A stretch of 64,000 bases of DNA from Bacteroidaceae bacterium (GTDB lineage Bacteria > Bacteroidota > Bacteroidia > Bacteroidales > Bacteroidaceae). The stretch lies in assembly GCA_900768625.1 (NCBI GenBank), contig CAAGDO010000304.1, positions 1-64,000 on the forward strand, written 5' to 3'. Below are positions 9,968 to 18,647 of the stretch, one piece after another. The translations under genes and the position numbers were made by a program. Below the pieces are notes generated by a model. That model ran no database searches and was not told where the DNA came from. It saw only the letters and a program-made list of their open reading frames with translations. Position 1 is the first letter of the stretch; every line of letters begins with the position of its first letter.

Positions 9968-11089
9968 TCAGTCGTTGAAAACGGAGGGCATTAGCAGCAT
10001 GAGCACTTCCTCTCCTTCTTTGGGATTGGCGGGCACGATGAGTGCGGCTCTGCTGGGGTCAGAGATCTGGAATTGCACTTCTTCTGTATCTATGTTGTTG
10101 ATCATGTTGACCAACGAATCGCCACGGAACGCAATTCGCATGGGCATTTCGGTATAGTCGCAGAGGATGGTTTCTTCTGCACTCTTGCCGAAGTCCATAT
10201 CCTGGCTTGAAATGATGATGGAGTTATTCTCCAGACGCATTTTGACCAAAGCAGCTTGCGGACTGGCGAAGATGAGCACGCGGCGGAGCACATTGATCAA
10301 ACCTTGACGGTTCACAGTGAAGTGTATCTGATTATGGGGGATTACGCTTCGGTAGTTAGGATAGCGGCCTTCCACGAGACGGCAGATAAAGGTGTACTCA
10401 GAGGTGATGAAAGTGGCACTACGTTCAGCGAAACGCATCGTGACATCGTTTGCGTCTTTGGACAAAATACCTTTCAGCACATTGGCAGGACGTGCAGCCA
10501 AGAGGAAAACGCCTTCTTTCTCAGAATGGGCTTCCTTGATGCAGGTGAGAGCAAGTTGGTTGCCATTACTAGCCACCATGGACAAACCGTCGGACTTGAC
10601 ATCGAAGCAAACAGCGTTCAGCTGGGGACGCGTTGTATCCACGGCTGCTGCCACCAATCCACGTGAAATGCCTTGCAATAGGTCTTCAGCCTTGACGGTC
10701 AAATCGAGTGCATTTTCATTGTCAAGCACGGGGGTGGGGTAGTCTTGCGCATCTTGTCCCATCAACTTATACTGACCATTCTGATAGACAATGGTGATTT
10801 CGTAGGTCTCGGTGTTGACAAAGAAGTCGAGAGGTTGCTCAGGTACTTCCTTGATGGCATCCTGAAGTGTTTTGGCATTTACGGCAAAACGGAAATCAAC
10901 GTCTGACTCTACCAGATCAATTTGTGTGTTGAGAGTGGCGTCATTGTCAGAAGCGGTGATAGATAGCGTGGTTCCCTGAATGTCAAAACAGAAGCAATTG
11001 AGGATGGGCATGCTATTCTTTTGGGCGATGATGCGTCCAAGGATAAGCAAATGAGATGAAAGGTCTGAACTTGAGATTACAAATTTCAT
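9968..11089 (-). CDS. dnaN: DNA polymerase III beta subunit (sliding clamp)
   Basis: This 373-residue protein begins MKFVISSSDLSSHLLILGRII, typical of the clamp. It shows the repeated three-domain layout, with FAVNAKTLQDAIKEVPEQP in domain 1 and RPQLNAVCFDVKSDGLSMVASNGNQLAL in domain 2. The C-terminus has the expected short hydrophobic end (LMLLMPSVFND). The clamp tethers polymerase III and other partners to DNA. It heads a minus-strand series with the exonuclease, coaBC, the PorD-like gene and recN, and is divergent from the DUF3127 gene. Confidence 0.97.
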   Translation of the reverse strand: MKFVISSSDLSSHLLILGRIIAQKNSMPILNCFCFDIQGTTLSITASDNDATLNTQIDLVESDVDFRFAVNAKTLQDAIKEVPEQPLDFFVNTETYEITIVYQNGQYKLMGQDAQDYPTPVLDNENALDLTVKAEDLLQGISRGLVAAAVDTTRPQLNAVCFDVKSDGLSMVASNGNQLALTCIKEAHSEKEGVFLLAARPANVLKGILSKDANDVTMRFAERSATFITSEYTFICRLVEGRYPNYRSVIPHNQIHFTVNRQGLINVLRRVLIFASPQAALVKMRLENNSIIISSQDMDFGKSAEETILCDYTEMPMRIAFRGDSLVNMINNIDTEEVQFQISDPSRAALIVPANPKEGEEVLMLLMPSVFND

Positions 11090-11268
11090 TGCGGGGATGG
11101 TGTTGTTGTGATTGTAATGCCATTTGAAGTGATTCCCTTGACAGGAACAAGACCTGACCATGGGAGCGTGTGCTGCGAAACGGCTTGTAGAGGAGATGGT
11201 AACGGAGACTTTGCGTGATGGGCCTTAAATGCCATAGGACTAGTTTCGAAACTTCTCTGGTTACGTTG

Positions 11269-11277
11269 GCAAAATTA
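11269..11277 (-). promoter_or_regulatory. Possible -7 element for dnaN
   Basis: On the minus strand this reads TAATTTTGC, matching the Bacteroidetes -7 consensus TAnnTTTG. It is 180 bp upstream of the dnaN start. I see no convincing -33 TTTG at the right spacing. The rest of the 11090-11427 gap holds nothing else I can name. Confidence 0.4.
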
Positions 11278-11427
11278 CTCAAAAAAAAGGAGTCTGCATT
11301 ATTTTATCATGAAAACTATGTTTCATTTGAAAAGAAAATTGTAATTTCGCACCGTAATGGTCGGGGTCGCAGATTGCGGCCTCTATCATGCATTTAAGCT
11401 AAAATCAGATTAAAACAACCCAATAAA

Positions 11428-11829
11428 ATGGACATTACTGGAAAGATTATTGTAGCTACGGAACCCCGTGGCGGCGTATCACAGCGTACGGGAAGTGCAT
11501 GGAAATCTCAGGATTTCGTGATTGAAACTCATGAGCAGTATCCCAAGCGTTGCGTATTCTCTGTGTTTGGTGAGGATCGTCTTCGCGAGTTCAACCTTCA
11601 GGTGGGCGATGAAGTGACCGTATCGTTTGATATCGACGCACATGAGTACAATGGACGTTGGTTCAACAATCTGCGTGCATGGCGCGTGGTAAGAGTGGAT
11701 CCCAATGCCCCTCAACCTATGGACGTGGCTGCACCTGCAGCAGTTCCTGCTCCTGGTGTGGCTCCCGCTCCTGTCGCTCCTGCAACAACGGCAGAGTCAA
11801 ACGCTACGGCGGATGATCTTCCTTTCTAA
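11428..11829 (+). CDS. DUF3127 protein with SSB-like C-terminal tail
   Basis: This 133-residue protein starts MDITGKIIVATEPRGGVSQRTG, the DUF3127 signature of Bacteroidetes. The first 95 or so residues look like a small beta-barrel (VGDEVTVSFDIDAHEYNGRWFNNLRAWRV in two parts), compatible with an OB fold. A proline-alanine linker (about 96-124) leads to the acidic end ATADDLPF. The layout of folded domain, flexible linker and DD-x-PF tip is that of single-stranded DNA-binding proteins. A role at ssDNA is inferred, not shown. The gene is monocistronic with its own terminator. Confidence 0.8.
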   Translation: MDITGKIIVATEPRGGVSQRTGSAWKSQDFVIETHEQYPKRCVFSVFGEDRLREFNLQVGDEVTVSFDIDAHEYNGRWFNNLRAWRVVRVDPNAPQPMDVAAPAAVPAPGVAPAPVAPATTAESNATADDLPF

Positions 11830-11900
11830 GGGAGAACTTCGCATCTGTGTAGACGGCCATAATGGCTAGATGCGTGGATTAGAAAAAGATTTATTTCATC

Positions 11901-11950
11901 ATACTTCGGCAAATACCGTGAAATAATCGGATTGCCGAAGTATTTTGTTT
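11901..11950 (+). terminator. Rho-independent terminator after the DUF3127 gene
   Basis: ATACTTCGGCAA (11901-11912) pairs with TTGCCGAAGTAT (11932-11943), followed by a T-rich stretch. It ends just before mtgA. Confidence 0.8.
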
Positions 11951-11966
11951 TACCATAAGTTCTCAC

Positions 11967-12659
11967 ATGATAGTTATACGCTTGGTGGTCAAATTCTTCA
12001 AGTGGGCCATTATCGCTTTCTTTGTGTCCACTGTTTTGGCCGTGTTGGTCTATAAGTGGGTGAATGTGCCAGTGACACCGTTGATGTTGGTGCGTAGTGT
12101 ACAGAATATGTCGCATGGAAAGTCTCCTTCTTTTTCCCACAAGTGGGTGGCATTGAAAGATATGTCGCGCTATATGCCAGTCGCTGTTCAAGCTTCGGAA
12201 GATCAGAATTTTATGTATCATCATGGTTTTGATTTTGGAGCCATAGAGGATGCGGTGAAGGAAAAACAGCGTGGTGGGCGTTCCCGAGGAGCAAGTACGA
12301 TCAGTCAACAAACCGCAAAGAATGTATTTCTTTGGCCTTCTTCCACTTGGGTTCGTAAGGGCTTTGAAGCTTATTTCACGGTGCTTATCGAGCTGTTATG
12401 GTCGAAACAGAGAATTATGGAAGTCTATCTCAACAGTATAGAAATGGGTCCTTCCATCTATGGTGTTGAAGCTGTGGCTGAAAAGCACTTTGGCTGTAAG
12501 GCCAAGGAATTGCGACGCTCTGATTGTGCCTTAGTGGCAGCGACTCTCCCTAATCCTTTACGTTTCAGTTCGCTTAACCCTTCGCGCTATATGCGCAAAC
12601 GCCAACAGCAAATCATGCATCAAATGAAGTTTATTCCTTTGATGAAGATGGAAGAGTGA
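11967..12659 (+). CDS. mtgA: Monofunctional peptidoglycan glycosyltransferase
   Basis: This 230-residue protein has one N-terminal membrane helix (about 8-30) and a GT51 domain that polymerises lipid II into glycan strands outside the inner membrane. Family motifs are visible in order: ASEDQNFMYHHGFD with the catalytic Glu, GASTISQQTAKNVFLW, RKGFEAYFTVLIELLWSKQRIMEVYLNSIEMG, and ALVAATLPNPLRFS. There is no transpeptidase domain, so it is the monofunctional type. It follows the DUF3127 terminator closely; its promoter may lie inside that terminator region. Confidence 0.95.
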   Translation: MIVIRLVVKFFKWAIIAFFVSTVLAVLVYKWVNVPVTPLMLVRSVQNMSHGKSPSFSHKWVALKDMSRYMPVAVQASEDQNFMYHHGFDFGAIEDAVKEKQRGGRSRGASTISQQTAKNVFLWPSSTWVRKGFEAYFTVLIELLWSKQRIMEVYLNSIEMGPSIYGVEAVAEKHFGCKAKELRRSDCALVAATLPNPLRFSSLNPSRYMRKRQQQIMHQMKFIPLMKMEE

Positions 12660-12980
12660 AGCTGTAATCTTTTATCTAAGAGCTATAGCAGAACTTTTCT
12701 GCCAGTATTGCGCAAATTGTCTGCTAGTCTCCTTGGAACCCATAAGTGCCATAAACGAAAAGTTTCCTGATGATTCTTCTATGCTCCCGAATATCGTATG
12801 TGGAAATGAATAATGGTAAAAATAGGTTGGCTCCTTCCTTTCACTTCAGAAAAGAAATTGCTAACTTTGTCTGCTCCTTTCAGCGTTTATCTTCTGTCGT
12901 GGCGTTGAAGGGATGCAATCTGCTTGGTATTCAGGCGGTTAAAGATACACACACTTTACAAACGAAACACACACAACAAG
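12660..12980 (+). promoter_or_regulatory. Gene-free stretch with a probable promoter for the DUF4494 gene
   Basis: TAACTTTG at 12862-12869 fits the -7 consensus TAnnTTTG and lies 112 bp upstream of the DUF4494 start. I find no well-spaced -33 element. A small hairpin (GCAGAA-CTT-TTCTGC) near 12690 could end mtgA transcription. I see no gene or repeat here. Confidence 0.45.
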
Positions 12981-13457
12981 ATGAGCAAAGAATGGTTTGA
13001 ATGCAAGGTAAAATACGAGAAGACCATGGAGAATGGCCTGGTGAAGAAAGTGAACGAGCCCTATCTCGTTGACGCACTTAACTTCACGGAAGCTGAGCGT
13101 CGTATCATTGAGGAGATTACTCCCTTCATGACTGGAGAATTTGAGGTCAGCGACATCAAGCGTGCACGCTATGCTGAACTTTTTGAGGCACCAGGTGATG
13201 ACAGCGCAGATCGTTTCTTCCGTGCTAAACTCGTGTTCATTACGCTTGATGAGAAGAGTGGAAAGGAGAAAAAAACATCACAGAATGTGTTGGTTCAAGC
13301 TTCAGATCTTCGCGACTCAATCAAACGCCTTGATGAAGGTATGAAGGGCTCCATGATGGACTACACTATTGCCAGTGTGACAGAAACCATGATTATGGAC
13401 GTCTTCCACTACGTGCAGACCAAACCTGGAGAGGATAAACCCGAATTCGAACAGTAA
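12981..13457 (+). CDS. DUF4494 family protein
   Basis: This 158-residue soluble protein starts MSKEWFECKVKYEKTMENG. I recognise it as the Bacteroidetes DUF4494 family by this N-terminus and by EPYLVDALNFTEAERRIIEE and ISD/VSDIKRARYAELF. No catalytic motif or membrane segment is visible. The open frame extends 19 codons upstream from a GTG, but the family begins at MSKEWF. It lies upstream of the YggS-type gene with a hairpin between them. Function is unknown. Confidence 0.8.
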   Translation: MSKEWFECKVKYEKTMENGLVKKVNEPYLVDALNFTEAERRIIEEITPFMTGEFEVSDIKRARYAELFEAPGDDSADRFFRAKLVFITLDEKSGKEKKTSQNVLVQASDLRDSIKRLDEGMKGSMMDYTIASVTETMIMDVFHYVQTKPGEDKPEFEQ

Positions 13458-13499
13458 AAAAGCGGTGGGGCTCTCACCAATTTAGCTACTTCAGTAAAT

Positions 13500-13559
13500 C
13501 AGGCGGAGGAGCCCTTTCTGGCAGAGCATGTCAGTTGGGATTCCTCCGCCTGTATTTTT
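13500..13559 (+). terminator. Terminator after the DUF4494 gene
   Basis: CAGGCGGAGGA (13500-13510) pairs with TCCTCCGCCTG (13542-13552), followed by ATTTTT. The loop is about 31 bases. Confidence 0.75.
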
Positions 13560-13595
13560 CATCCATTTTTGTATACAAAAGAAACACGATTGATT

Positions 13596-14255
13596 ATGCT
13601 TCATCTACAATCCGTCAAATCAACTATCCGCCCCGGCGTTGAACTAGTGGCGGTTTCGAAGTTTCATCCTGCTGAGCTTATCAAGGAAGCCTACGATCAG
13701 GGACAACGTATCTTTGGTGAAAGTCGTGCGCAGGAACTTCAGGCTAAACATGCTGTTTTGCCAGCCGATATAGAATGGCACTTCATAGGCCACCTACAGC
13801 CCAACAAGGTGAAATACATCGCGCCTTACATCTCATTGATTCATGCGGTGGATAGTATCAAGCTACTTCGCGAGATTGAAAAACAGGCTGCTCGTTGCGA
13901 TCGGGTTATCTCGTGTCTGCTTGAGCTTCACATTGCGCAAGAAGCCACCAAATATGGATTGACGATTGAGGAATGTACGGCTCTGCTTGAGGATGGAGAA
14001 TGGCGTGATTTCAAACATGTGCAGATTGCCGGTCTTATGTGCATGGCATCAAACACCGACAATGAAAAGCAGGTACGAAGCGAATTCCATCAAGCTTATG
14101 AGTATTTTCTTCAGGTGAAGGAACGTTTCTTTGCCGATGATGAGGCTTTTTGCCAGCGTTCTTGGGGCATGTCGCATGACTATACACTTGCCATGGATGA
14201 AGGTGCCACTTTGGTACGCATTGGTACGGCTATCTTCGGCGAGCGGGAGTATTAG
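13596..14255 (+). CDS. YggS/PLPBP-type pyridoxal phosphate-binding protein
   Basis: This 219-residue protein has a single TIM-barrel-like domain of the alanine racemase N-terminal type. The PLP-binding Lys is in VAVSKFHP (K22). Other family marks are FGESRAQELQAK, WHFIGHLQPNKVK, GLMCMAS and the C-terminal MSHDYTLAMDEGATLVRIGTAIFGERE. Such proteins help PLP and amino-acid homeostasis and have no known catalytic reaction. The start is set at the ATG at 13596; an in-frame TTG lies 27 bases upstream. It converges on atpG with a shared terminator between. Confidence 0.93.
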   Translation: MLHLQSVKSTIRPGVELVAVSKFHPAELIKEAYDQGQRIFGESRAQELQAKHAVLPADIEWHFIGHLQPNKVKYIAPYISLIHAVDSIKLLREIEKQAARCDRVISCLLELHIAQEATKYGLTIEECTALLEDGEWRDFKHVQIAGLMCMASNTDNEKQVRSEFHQAYEYFLQVKERFFADDEAFCQRSWGMSHDYTLAMDEGATLVRIGTAIFGEREY

Positions 14256-14381
14256 TAAAGTGGAATCTTCTTGAAAGAGCATATTTGCTACTGCTCTTTC
14301 CTTTGTGAAATCTTGTATGTCGCGAGAGAATTTTTCGTTTTAGCGCATTTCTTTTGTCTTTGTTTTCTTCTGATAGAAAGA

Positions 14382-14432
14382 AAAAAGATTGGCTCGAGTC
14401 TGCTTCTTCAGTAGACTTAAGCCAATCTTTTT
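14382..14432. terminator. Bidirectional terminator between the yggS-like gene and atpG
   Basis: AAAAAGATTGGCT and AGCCAATCTTTTT frame an inner AGTCT/AGACT stem. A-rich and T-rich flanks suit both convergent genes. Confidence 0.85.
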
Positions 14433-14504
14433 GGTTTGTATAAATAGCAGAGTTCCATTCCCCATTCTCTTCATGGGATATGAAAGAAAATTCCGCTATG
14501 GGGA

Positions 14505-15401
14505 TCATTTCATCGTACCACCCACAATATCGAGCAATTCAGCGGTGATGGCCTGCTGACGAGTCTTGTTGTAAGTGAGCGTGAGTTCGCGGAGCAATTC
14601 ATCAGCGTTGTCGGTAGCAACTTGCATGGCTACCACGCGGGCTGCATGTTCGCTGGCCAAACTGTCGAGCAAAGCGGCAAACACTTTCAGATGAAGCGAT
14701 TTGGGAATCAGTTTCTCCACAACTTCCTCCTTCGATGGTTCGACGATGAAGTCAAGGGCTATCTTTCCACGTTTGTCTTTAGCGGATGCTGTCGTCTCAG
14801 ACGAGGAGCTTGCATGAATGTCGACAGGTAGGAAAGTCTCGGTCGTGAGCAATTGCGAACCTGCACTTTTGAAGTGATGGTAGATGAGGTCGGCATGGTC
14901 GATCTCTCCTTCTTCAAAAAGTTTCATCACTTCCGCTGCAATGGATGAAGCTGCATCGTAGGACGGATGGTCGAGCTGGGCCGTGAGGTCAGGAAGGGAT
15001 GTGAATCCCATCTTTTGTACAGCATCGAATGCTTTCTTTCCAAAGGGATAAACTCGTACGACTTCCACCCCCTGCTTGCGATAATCTTCCACCTTGTGGG
15101 CGAATGCTTTCACCACATTGGAGTTGAAAGCACCACAGAGCGAGGTGTTCGATGTGAAGAGGAGAATGGCCACCCGTTTCACTTCACGTTGTGCGGCATA
15201 CGGTGTTGGCACATCGTTTTCCATCGATCCAACGAAAGTCGACATGATGCGGCTCAGTTGCCGCTCGTAAGGGCGCATGCGCTCGATGGCCTGCTGAGCA
15301 CGGTGCAGTTTCGAGGAAGCCACCATTTTCATGGCACTTGTGATTTTGCGGGTGCTGTTGACCGATGCAATTCGTGTTTTTACTTCCTTGAGTGAGGCCA
15401 T
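14505..15401 (-). CDS. atpG: ATP synthase gamma subunit
   Basis: This 298-residue protein is the central rotor stalk of F1. It begins MASLKEVKTRIASVNSTRKITSAMKMVASSKL in two recognisable blocks, and ends with the paired helix MQVATDNADELLRELTLTYNKTRQQAITAELLDIVGG. It is the last gene of the nine-gene minus-strand atp operon, and its start lies 5 bp after the atpA stop. The terminator at 14382 follows. Confidence 0.97.
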   Translation of the reverse strand: MASLKEVKTRIASVNSTRKITSAMKMVASSKLHRAQQAIERMRPYERQLSRIMSTFVGSMENDVPTPYAAQREVKRVAILLFTSNTSLCGAFNSNVVKAFAHKVEDYRKQGVEVVRVYPFGKKAFDAVQKMGFTSLPDLTAQLDHPSYDAASSIAAEVMKLFEEGEIDHADLIYHHFKSAGSQLLTTETFLPVDIHASSSSETTASAKDKRGKIALDFIVEPSKEEVVEKLIPKSLHLKVFAALLDSLASEHAARVVAMQVATDNADELLRELTLTYNKTRQQAITAELLDIVGGTMK

Positions 15402-15406
15402 AAGCG

Positions 15407-16990
15407 TTAGTTTTTAAATTGCTCTGCCACGTCGGCGGCAGTGGATTCGATGACGGCAGTGATTTCTTCCGTGAATTTTCCCTCGTGGAGTTGAGCGAGC
15501 GTGTCGGCATGCTGGGCATGCATCACCTGAAGGAATTGTTCCTGGAAATCGCGTACGCTGTCAAGTGCAACATCCTTGAGCAAACCGTGGGTGCCACAAT
15601 AGAGAATGGCTACCTGATCTTCAACGGCCATGGGCGAATACTGGGGCTGGATGAGCAACTGGTTGTTCTTGCGTCCACGGTCGATGGTCATTGCTGTCAC
15701 AGGGTCCATGTCGCTTGAGAACTTGGAGAATGCCTCAAGTTCACGATACTGTGCTTGGTCAATTTTCAGCGTACCAGCCACCTTCTTCATACACTTGATC
15801 TGAGCGGAACCACCCACACGGCTCACCGAGATACCCACGTCGATAGCGGGGCGGAAACCTTGGTTGAAGAGGTTCGTGTCGAGGTAAATCTGTCCGTCAG
15901 TGATGGAAATGACGTTGGTCGGGATATAAGCTGAAACGTCACCTGCCTGCGTTTCAATGATAGGCAGAGCGGTGAGTGAACCACCACCTTTCACTTCGCC
16001 TTTGAGGCAAGCGGGGAGGTCGTTCATCTTTTCAGCCACTTCCTGCTGGTTGTTGATTTTTGCAGCACGTTCAAGCAGACGTGAGTGAAGGTAGAATACA
16101 TCGCCAGGATATGCCTCACGTCCTGAAGGACGGCGGAGAATGAGCGATACTTCACGGTATGCCACAGCCTGCTTTGAAAGGTCATCGTAGACAACAAGGG
16201 CGTGCTTGCCTCTGTCGCGGAAGAACTCGCCGATAGCAGCACCTGCAAACGGTGCATAGTACTGCATGGCAGCAGGTTCTGCAGCGGTTGCGCTTACCAC
16301 AATGGTGTAGGGCATGGCACCTGCTTCTTTGAGCGTGTTAACGATGTTGGCCACGGTCGATGCCTTTTGACCGATGGCAACGTAGATACAGTAGACGGGG
16401 TCACCTGCTTCGTAGTTGCCTTTCTGATTGATGATGGTGTCAATGGCGATGGCCGTTTTTCCTGTTTGGCGGTCACCGATGATGAGTTCGCGCTGACCAC
16501 GTCCGATAGGAATCATGGAGTCAACACTCTTGAGACCGGTTTGCAGTGATTGCGTAACGGGCTGGCGGTAAATCACACCAGGCGCCTTACGGTCGAGCGG
16601 CATGACATATTTCTTGCCATCGATGGGCTGGCCGCCATCGAGCGGTTCGCCCAGAGGATTAATTACTCGACCAAGCATCTGCTCGTTCACTTCGATGGAG
16701 GCTACACGACCTGTGCGCTTTACGCTCTGGCCTTCTTTGATGCCTTCAGAGGGACCGAGAAGCACAGCACCTACATTGTCCTCCTCGAGGTTCATGGCCA
16801 CGGCCATCACGCCGTTTTCGAATTCGATGAGCTCGTTTTCGGTCACGTTGTTCAACCCGTAGATACGAGCCACACCGTCACCGATGGTGAGTACAAGGCC
16901 GACTTCCTCAAACTTGACGTCCGTGTCGATGTCGTGAAGTTCGCGCAGGAGCACGTCACTGACTTCACTGGGTTTGATATTGTTGGACAT
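15407..16990 (-). CDS. atpA: ATP synthase alpha subunit
   Basis: This 527-residue protein is the regulatory nucleotide-binding subunit of F1. It shows Walker A GDRQTGKT, the stretch [12 protein letters not shown] in the N-terminal barrel, the arginine-finger region (about 375-385, [11 protein letters not shown]) and a C-terminal helical domain. It lies between atpH and atpG; the 115-bp gap before it is the only sizeable one in the second half of the operon, and I see no structure in that gap. Confidence 0.98.
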   Translation of the reverse strand: MSNNIKPSEVSDVLLRELHDIDTDVKFEEVGLVLTIGDGVARIYGLNNVTENELIEFENGVMAVAMNLEEDNVGAVLLGPSEGIKEGQSVKRTGRVASIEVNEQMLGRVINPLGEPLDGGQPIDGKKYVMPLDRKAPGVIYRQPVTQSLQTGLKSVDSMIPIGRGQRELIIGDRQTGKTAIAIDTIINQKGNYEAGDPVYCIYVAIGQKASTVANIVNTLKEAGAMPYTIVVSATAAEPAAMQYYAPFAGAAIGEFFRDRGKHALVVYDDLSKQAVAYREVSLILRRPSGREAYPGDVFYLHSRLLERAAKINNQQEVAEKMNDLPACLKGEVKGGGSLTALPIIETQAGDVSAYIPTNVISITDGQIYLDTNLFNQGFRPAIDVGISVSRVGGSAQIKCMKKVAGTLKIDQAQYRELEAFSKFSSDMDPVTAMTIDRGRKNNQLLIQPQYSPMAVEDQVAILYCGTHGLLKDVALDSVRDFQEQFLQVMHAQHADTLAQLHEGKFTEEITAVIESTAADVAEQFKN

Positions 16991-17105
16991 TTCGATTATC
17001 TTAATTAGAAAAGGTGGGCAGTAGCTTTAAGTTTTCATGACCTCTTCATGACTGTTGCAATATGGGGAGAAGGGGCATGTAGACTTCAGTTCTAGCCACG
17101 GTGCG

Positions 17106-17648
17106 CTATTTTGCCAATTGGCGCTTGAGTTTGCTGATTTGCGTGCGTAGGCTGGCGTCAAGGCGGTAAGTGCCATATTCAAGGATGAATCCACCCTCGA
17201 TTTCGGGGTTTACCTCCATTTCAAATTGGATGTTGCCGTTCGTTTTTCCTTCCACCATTTTTCGTAGACGGGCAATCACTTCATCGTCAACCTGGGTGGA
17301 TACCACAAGGCGAGCGTTGATGATGTGTTTTGTCTGTCGATAGATAGAGCAGAAGGAATGTGCCACGAACTGCATCACGTCGGCGCGTCCCTTGCGTACC
17401 ACCAACTGCAGGAACAGAGTGGTGGCGGCGGATGCTTCAGCCTTTCCGCAGGCGGCAATCGTGAGGAGTCTCACTTTTTCTGCCGAACCTGCCACGGGGT
17501 TAAGCAAGGCGCTTTGCAGTGCCGGAACTCGGGCGAAGGATGTTGCCAAAGTCTGCATTTCAGTGTAGACTTGACTTTCCTGTCGCTGCTCTTCTGCAAA
17601 TCGCAGAAGGGCTTTGGCGTAGCGCATGGAGATTATGCCTAAATCCAT
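17106..17648 (-). CDS. atpH: ATP synthase delta subunit
   Basis: This 180-residue protein connects the peripheral stalk to F1. It starts MDLGIISMRYAKALLRFAEEQ, the usual OSCP/delta beginning, and ends with NPEIEGGFILEYGTYRLDASLRTQISKLKRQL, the conserved C-terminal segment. It sits between atpF and atpA in the operon. Confidence 0.96.
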   Translation of the reverse strand: MDLGIISMRYAKALLRFAEEQRQESQVYTEMQTLATSFARVPALQSALLNPVAGSAEKVRLLTIAACGKAEASAATTLFLQLVVRKGRADVMQFVAHSFCSIYRQTKHIINARLVVSTQVDDEVIARLRKMVEGKTNGNIQFEMEVNPEIEGGFILEYGTYRLDASLRTQISKLKRQLAK

Positions 17649-17685
17649 AATGATTCGTTGGTTATTTCAGAGTGGGGAGAGGCTT

Positions 17686-18198
17686 TCATTTCATGCTGTC
17701 GAGCATGCGTTCAATGAGTTGCTGCTGTTCTGTGTTGTCAGAAAGCTTTTGGCGCATCACCTTTTCAGCAATGCCAACCGAAAGAGTAGCAACTGTCTGA
17801 CGGATGTCGCGCAAGGCGTTCTCCTTCTCCACTGCAATCTGGGCTTTGGCGTCCTCCAGCAGTTTGGCACCTTCAGCTTCGGCCTTCTTGCGTGCCTCTG
17901 CAACGATGCTGTCGCCAGTTTCCTTGGCCTGCTTGAGAATTTCGGCCTGACGCTGGCGAGCTTCGGCCAACAGCTGTTCGCCTTCTTTCTGGATACCGGC
18001 AAGGCGCTGGTTTGCTTCATGTGCCTTCTGAAGTGATTCGTCGATGTAGTTCTTGCGTTCCTCCACCATTTGGATGATGATGGGGAAACCGAATTTCTTC
18101 ATCAGCAGAAACACGATGAGAAAAGCCAAAAGCATCCAGAAGAGCAGACCGAGGTCGGGGGTCAATATGGATGGCAGATTGATTGATTGCATATGCAA
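17686..18198 (-). CDS. atpF: ATP synthase b subunit
   Basis: This 170-residue protein has one N-terminal membrane helix (about 16-36, GLLFWMLLAFLIVFLLMKKF) and then a long charged coiled coil with many Glu, Lys, Ala and Gln. It forms the peripheral stalk. A hairpin lies between this gene and atpE upstream. Confidence 0.96.
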   Translation of the reverse strand: MHMQSINLPSILTPDLGLLFWMLLAFLIVFLLMKKFGFPIIIQMVEERKNYIDESLQKAHEANQRLAGIQKEGEQLLAEARQRQAEILKQAKETGDSIVAEARKKAEAEGAKLLEDAKAQIAVEKENALRDIRQTVATLSVGIAEKVMRQKLSDNTEQQQLIERMLDSMK

Positions 18199-18253
18199 TG
18201 TGGGTTGAATGGGTTTCTCGTATGGTTTGTCGCACGATAGTCCTTCAGCTATT

Positions 18254-18295
18254 CCCGTCTTCGTCCACTAGAAAAAGGCGCGGACGGAAGACGGG
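18254..18295 (-). other. Intercistronic hairpin between atpE and atpF
   Basis: CCCGTCTTCGTCC pairs with GGACGGAAGACGGG around a 16-base loop. There is no U-run on the minus strand, so it is not a standard terminator. It lies 54 bp after the atpE stop and 56 bp before the atpF start, inside the operon. Confidence 0.7.
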
Positions 18296-18348
18296 AGGCT
18301 TTGTGAGTGAAGGAGACGTCCCTTCAGTGAGGGAGTCGTGCTGCTTGA

Positions 18349-18594
18349 TCAGAGGAAGAGGCAGAGCAGGCAGACAACCACAGCGAAGAGGGCTACACCT
18401 TCCACGAGGGCTGCCACAATGATCATGTTCGTACGGATGTCACCAGTAGACTCGGGCTGACGAGCGATGGCTTCCATAGCTGCGCTACCGATACGACCGA
18501 TACCAATGCCTGCACCGATGGCTGCGACAGCAGCACCAAGGCTAACACCTAACTTTGCGATTCCTGCGGCTTCTAACAATGCGAGTAATAACAT
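18349..18594 (-). CDS. atpE: ATP synthase c subunit
   Basis: This 81-residue protein is a two-helix membrane hairpin of the Fo rotor ring. The loop is ARQPES (45-50) and the ion-binding carboxylate is E65 in AALVEGVALF. The residue after E65 is Gly, not Ser, and the glycine-rich first helix (GAGIGIGRIG) lacks the Gln seen in Na+-binding rings. Proton coupling is therefore the better inference. Confidence 0.96.
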   Translation of the reverse strand: MLLLALLEAAGIAKLGVSLGAAVAAIGAGIGIGRIGSAAMEAIARQPESTGDIRTNMIIVAALVEGVALFAVVVCLLCLFL

Positions 18595-18647
18595 AATTCG
18601 AGTTTTTTATTGGGTTTGTAATTGATTTTTTGTTGTTCCAGACTTTT

